64,000 nucleotides of DNA from Ascoidea tarda (nom. inval.) (taxonomy: Eukaryota; Ascomycota; Saccharomycetes; Ascoideales; Ascoideaceae), in NCBI GenBank assembly GCA_030560485.1, contig JAKTTS010000007.1:1-64000 (forward strand), in the 5' to 3' direction. Under the pieces are notes generated by a model, which ran no database searches, was not told where the DNA came from, and was given only the letters and a program-made list of their open reading frames with translations. Shown here piece by piece: positions 60,323 to 64,000 of the stretch. A program made the position numbers and the translations under genes. Each line of letters opens with the position of its first letter. The first letter of the stretch is position 1.

Positions 60323-63253
60323 ATGTCTGACTTAAGCACCTTCTCCAATTACATTACTTCCAATGTTCTAGTGGATTCAGGCTTAAATGTGTCCAACTCC
60401 AACAGCATTCTTATCGGCGTGCAATTCACTGATATGCACGACTCCAGCACCAACATCGACGATAATAACTCCAGTCAGAGCCAGGAAAATAACGAATCTA
60501 CTCCACCTATTTATTTTTTTGTTTCCAAGTTTTCCAAGGTTGATGATATAATATTGATGTTTTTGAAGATAACCAACAAAAAGATCAAGGATTTGCACAA
60601 TGTCAGCATCACCAACATTCACAATGAGCATTTTGACAAGCAGTATTTGCTATCCTACTATAGTGTGAGACATATGGATGTTTTCAAGATTTTCTCCAAG
60701 GGTGAAATTTACAAGAATAATAACCAGAATAATTCCCCTCTGATTTCTTACTCTCTTCTTTCTAATAAAGAGGTGGAGATCGAGGATCTAGAAAAAAATA
60801 TATCAGCTTTAAAATCAAGCTATGATACTCTAAACTCTTCGTATACTGATTTAAAGCAAAATTACAAATCCTTGGAAACAGAAAAATCAAATTTACGTGA
60901 GAGCTATAATCTCGTGAATAATAATTATAATGTTTTGACAACAAGTTTTAATGATTTGAATAAAAATTATAATACTTTAAATTCCGATTATAATACTCTA
61001 AAGTACACTTACACTACTTTGGATAATGTTCATACTTTATTAAATAGTAACTATGATGCTTTGAGAATTTCAAATGAAAGTACAAAGACTTCACAAGCTA
61101 TTATTTCTAAGAATTTTAGCAATATATCAAAAGAAAATAAGGCATTACAGCTTCAAATTTCAAAATTAGAGAAATCAAATGAGGAATCTCAAAAAAAAAT
61201 CAACTCTCTAAATTCTCAAATTTTAATTACAACGTCGGCAATTTCAAAGTTCAAATTTGAAGTTACATCACTAAAAGATGAATCAACCTCAAAATCTCAC
61301 CAAATCACCAAAATCAATAAAACAATAGAAGATTTAAATAAAAAATTAATAACAAAAACAACTCAACTATCTATTAAAACAAAAGATATGGTAACATTGA
61401 AAAATAAAGTCAATAAGTTAACTAAAACTTTGTCTGATTCAAATACTGAAAACCTATTATCTGCCAATAAATATAAAGATCTTAATGATGAATTAACCTA
61501 TGAAAATTTAGTTATTTTTATTTTAAATAACCAATTATCTGTATTATTTAATATAATTTCAAACGAATATTCTGAACCTGAATTTCAAAAGTTACTTGCA
61601 ACTTATGACGAATCATTTTTTTCCAAAACTGATTCATTGCTAAGTTCAAATTTAGCACCCTATTACAAAAATAACAATTCCAAAATTTCCATTTTGAGAC
61701 AGTTAAAAGAAATTCAAATTGATCGTATTCAAACTCTAGATTCCGAATTCAGAATAAAAGTCCTGAACTTATTACCTTTGATTGAAGCTTTCAAGGATGA
61801 ATATTCAAAATATTCTGAAATATCTAGAAGGATTTCGAGCGTACATGATGTTTTGTCAATTTCAAATGATTCACTCATAGCTAGAGAACATGTCATCACA
61901 AAGATCATTGAAAAATTAAAATTGCCAAACCTTTCTATAAAAAATAGCTCTCTTGATGATATCGAAAGCAAAATTATTGAAAAAATTGATCTGCTTACAT
62001 CTTCTGAAACTGAAATTATAAATCTTAAAAAAGATAACATAATTTTAAGTTCTGGTATCAATCTAATGAATAAAACTATTAAGAATTTGAGAAATGATAA
62101 TAGCATTTTACACGAGGAAGTAAATAAACAAAAAAACATCTCTAAAACATATGATAATTTTTACTTTGAGTTATTAGCTAAATTTCAAATTCCTCATGCA
62201 GATATATACGACAAAAAAATTTTGCTAAATCAAGATATTTTTGATAGGTTAAAAAAATCAATTGAAGCAAAAATTGATATTCACATAGATTCAATAATAA
62301 AAAGTCCTATTAAGCTGGAATTGAGCAATTTGCAAAAGAATTATGATTTACTTTTAAGTCAGAAGAAAGAAATAAATGATACCACTCTAAATTTACAAAA
62401 TAAATTATTTTATTTGCAAGCTCAGCATGATATACTAAACGAAGAAAATGATCGGAGACTTAAAGACTTGAACACTCAAATTCTAAATTTAAAAATACAG
62501 AAAGATGAATATGAAAATAAAATAAGATCACTAAATGAAGAAATCAAATTATCCATGAATCATAAAAATAATGCAATTAAAAAACTTCGTGATATGCAAA
62601 CAAAATTTGACGGGGTCTCAAGAAAAAGTTTAATTATGAAAAATAACGATTCTGAAATAATAAATAACTGGAAGAAAAATTATGATACTTTACAAAAAGA
62701 AAATAAAGTTTTGCTGGCAGAAAATGGAAATTTGAAGCTTTCGAAATCCCAAAGAATTATTAATTTAAAACTTAAAGTCGAGGAAACAGGAAAATTATTA
62801 CATAAAGCTAAAGAGGAGAATACAGAACTAAAAGAGCAACTTATAAAAATTTCAACAATTACAAAAACTCAATATAATGAGTTACAAAGAAAATACAATG
62901 AGATTTTTGAAGAAAGCCTAGAAATAGCTAATAGAAAATCTCAAAAGGTACTTTACATCAAGAAAAAATACAAAAATTTAAAAAAAAAATATGATGATCT
63001 ACTTGCTGAGACTAACATCCTTAAAAATGACAAATCAACGAGATTACTGAAACTCAAAGATACCTGTGAGCAGCTTTGTGAACAGTTAAAAAGCGTCACG
63101 CAGGAAAAAGAAAATATACTACTAAAGTTGTTAAATTACAAAAATACCCATGAATCCTTTTATGGCGAAAATTTGCTTGCATCTAGAACTGAAGATCTTT
63201 CTACTGATAGTACTCATATTGCTAAAAAGAGAAGAACATCCAAGTCATCATGA
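60323..63253 (+). CDS. Large coiled-coil protein of unknown role
   Basis: From the ATG at 60,323 the protein is 976 aa. Residues 70-140 look like a small beta/alpha domain (STPPIYFFVSKFSKVDDIIL, then YLLSYYSVRHMDVFKIFSKG), which could be ubiquitin-like. From about residue 155 the protein is nearly all coiled coil, starting with heptad-like repeats (NYNTLNSDYNTLKYTYTTL) and rich in Lys, Glu, Asn and Ser. A short break near residues 400-520 separates two coiled-coil parts. The C-terminus ends KKRRTSKSS, a possible nuclear signal. Spindle-pole, kinetochore, synaptonemal and Golgin-type proteins share this layout and I cannot choose. The upstream frame is open to 60,113 and has other ATGs, so the start is not certain. 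Confidence 0.75.
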   Translation: MSDLSTFSNYITSNVLVDSGLNVSNSNSILIGVQFTDMHDSSTNIDDNNSSQSQENNESTPPIYFFVSKFSKVDDIILMFLKITNKKIKDLHNVSITNIHNEHFDKQYLLSYYSVRHMDVFKIFSKGEIYKNNNQNNSPLISYSLLSNKEVEIEDLEKNISALKSSYDTLNSSYTDLKQNYKSLETEKSNLRESYNLVNNNYNVLTTSFNDLNKNYNTLNSDYNTLKYTYTTLDNVHTLLNSNYDALRISNESTKTSQAIISKNFSNISKENKALQLQISKLEKSNEESQKKINSLNSQILITTSAISKFKFEVTSLKDESTSKSHQITKINKTIEDLNKKLITKTTQLSIKTKDMVTLKNKVNKLTKTLSDSNTENLLSANKYKDLNDELTYENLVIFILNNQLSVLFNIISNEYSEPEFQKLLATYDESFFSKTDSLLSSNLAPYYKNNNSKISILRQLKEIQIDRIQTLDSEFRIKVLNLLPLIEAFKDEYSKYSEISRRISSVHDVLSISNDSLIAREHVITKIIEKLKLPNLSIKNSSLDDIESKIIEKIDLLTSSETEIINLKKDNIILSSGINLMNKTIKNLRNDNSILHEEVNKQKNISKTYDNFYFELLAKFQIPHADIYDKKILLNQDIFDRLKKSIEAKIDIHIDSIIKSPIKLELSNLQKNYDLLLSQKKEINDTTLNLQNKLFYLQAQHDILNEENDRRLKDLNTQILNLKIQKDEYENKIRSLNEEIKLSMNHKNNAIKKLRDMQTKFDGVSRKSLIMKNNDSEIINNWKKNYDTLQKENKVLLAENGNLKLSKSQRIINLKLKVEETGKLLHKAKEENTELKEQLIKISTITKTQYNELQRKYNEIFEESLEIANRKSQKVLYIKKKYKNLKKKYDDLLAETNILKNDKSTRLLKLKDTCEQLCEQLKSVTQEKENILLKLLNYKNTHESFYGENLLASRTEDLSTDSTHIAKKRRTSKSS

Positions 63254-63751
63254 CCTAAGCCAACTACTTTTTTACTACAACCCCCCACTGATCAATATCA
63301 TATGTAACCTAAGAATCATTATTAATCTTTAGATTGAGATTTTATTTGTTTTCCAGACCCCATATATTAAGTATAGTACTATCTGTGAAAATTTTGATCT
63401 TGAATTTTTTAAACAACTCAAAGGATTTGACTCTTGATTAATACAGCAATCTAATTCGAATAATTGTTAAATGAAAATACAGGAAACCTATTTTTTGTTA
63501 CTTTATTTTTTGATCTTGATATTCTAAAGAATATTATACTGTTTTAGTAGTGAACTGATTTTCTTTTCAATCGTTACAAAGTATATCATTCGGGAAACAA
63601 ATATGATGGCACTATAAAGAAGAAAAAAATATAGTTAGCAATAAAATAGAGAGATATAGAAAGTAGCAATAGCAGAATCAGTAGTATTAGTATAAATATG
63701 AATCAATAAATTAAAAAAAAAAGAAATAAAGTGGAAAAACAATTTGATTAA
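63254..63751. other. Convergent 3' intergenic region
   Basis: An AT-rich spacer between the coiled-coil gene and the gene running off the right edge. It contains A-rich runs and no recognised element. Confidence 0.6.
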
Positions 63752-64000
63752 CTAAAAATTATAATAAGTGCTGGGATTAATACTGGAATCAAGGTTGGGA
63801 TTAGGGTTGGAGTTTTGATCAAAGCTGGAGGAATGCTTAAAATTGGAATTTAAATTGGAGTTTAAATTGGAATTAAAACTGGAATTTTGACTAGGGTTAT
63901 TATAAGGGTTTAAATTTGAAATATTTGTTGAAATATCAGAATTTTCATATTGATTAGATTGGCTTTGCTGGGATGGTTGTTGCAATGAACTCAACATAGC
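63752..64000 (-). CDS. C-terminal end of an Asn/Gln/Ser-rich protein (partial)
   Basis: The minus strand is open from the right edge of the window to a TAG at 63,752. The ~82 residues visible are low-complexity (SSLQQPSQQSQSNQYENS and NSNLNSNLNSNFK), ending TYYNF. An ATG near the edge is probably internal, since the frame continues out of the window. Such tails are common in yeast regulators and RNA-binding proteins. No domain is visible, so no function is proposed. Confidence 0.45.
   Translation of the reverse strand, partial: AMLSSLQQPSQQSQSNQYENSDISTNISNLNPYNNPSQNSSFNSNLNSNLNSNFKHSSSFDQNSNPNPNLDSSINPSTYYNF

Noticed and set aside
1-64000. Assigning the CTG codon to Ser or Leu
   Set aside because: CTG codons are rare in the well-conserved genes here and none I found lies at a position decisive for Leu or Ser; a genome-wide alignment test or the tRNA(CAG) gene would decide.

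Overview
This window is nuclear DNA from a budding yeast (Saccharomycotina). The protein-coding genes are compact, AT-rich and mostly single-exon, and are read by the standard code apart from the CTG codon, whose meaning I could not settle. The recognisable proteins are yeast orthologues (STU1, RRG1, REC102, GRH1, GID7, PFA4, YMD8-like, PTC5, ATG22). A homologue of the GRIM-19/B16.6 subunit of respiratory complex I is present. That argues against Saccharomycetaceae and Hanseniaspora, which lack complex I, and for one of the other budding-yeast lineages. Long Asn tracts in regulators and an AT-rich background fit, but I do not name a species.

Layout. 0-4.5 kb: malate synthase, a REC102-like meiotic gene with three introns, ERV14 and an intron-bearing tRNA-Lys(CUU). 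4.5-8.6 kb: a gene-poor stretch with decayed coding relics. 8.6-13.7 kb: a PUT4-type proline permease, an orphan probably GPI-anchored protein and ATG22. 13.7-19 kb: a second long gene-poor stretch with a (TTA)n microsatellite, Reb1-type sites and two coding relics. 19-36.3 kb: an Ada/AraC-type transcription factor, a Maf-family pyrophosphatase, GID7, UAP1/QRI1 and the CLASP STU1. 37-45.5 kb: two small unresolved genes, GRH1, a YMD8-like transporter, PTC5, the complex I subunit and PHO13. 46-59.9 kb: an MNN2-type mannosyltransferase, DDI1, RTR1, RRG1 and an AreA/GAT1-type GATA factor. 58.7-64 kb: the palmitoyltransferase PFA4 with a hidden first exon, a large coiled-coil protein of unknown role, and the end of an Asn/Gln/Ser-rich gene that leaves the window.

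The genes do not form one pathway. Recurrent themes are nitrogen and carbon supply (proline permease, GATA factor, ATG22, GID7, malate synthase), the secretory pathway (ERV14, GRH1, mannosyltransferase, PFA4), and mitochondrial function (complex I subunit and PTC5 sharing one divergent promoter, and RRG1). I found no virus-like element, CRISPR array or intact transposon. The items most worth checking are the Ada-domain transcription factor, the multi-intron REC102 homologue, malate synthase without a peroxisomal C-terminus, the unassigned coiled-coil protein, and several small spliced or broken genes that single-frame gene calling would miss.
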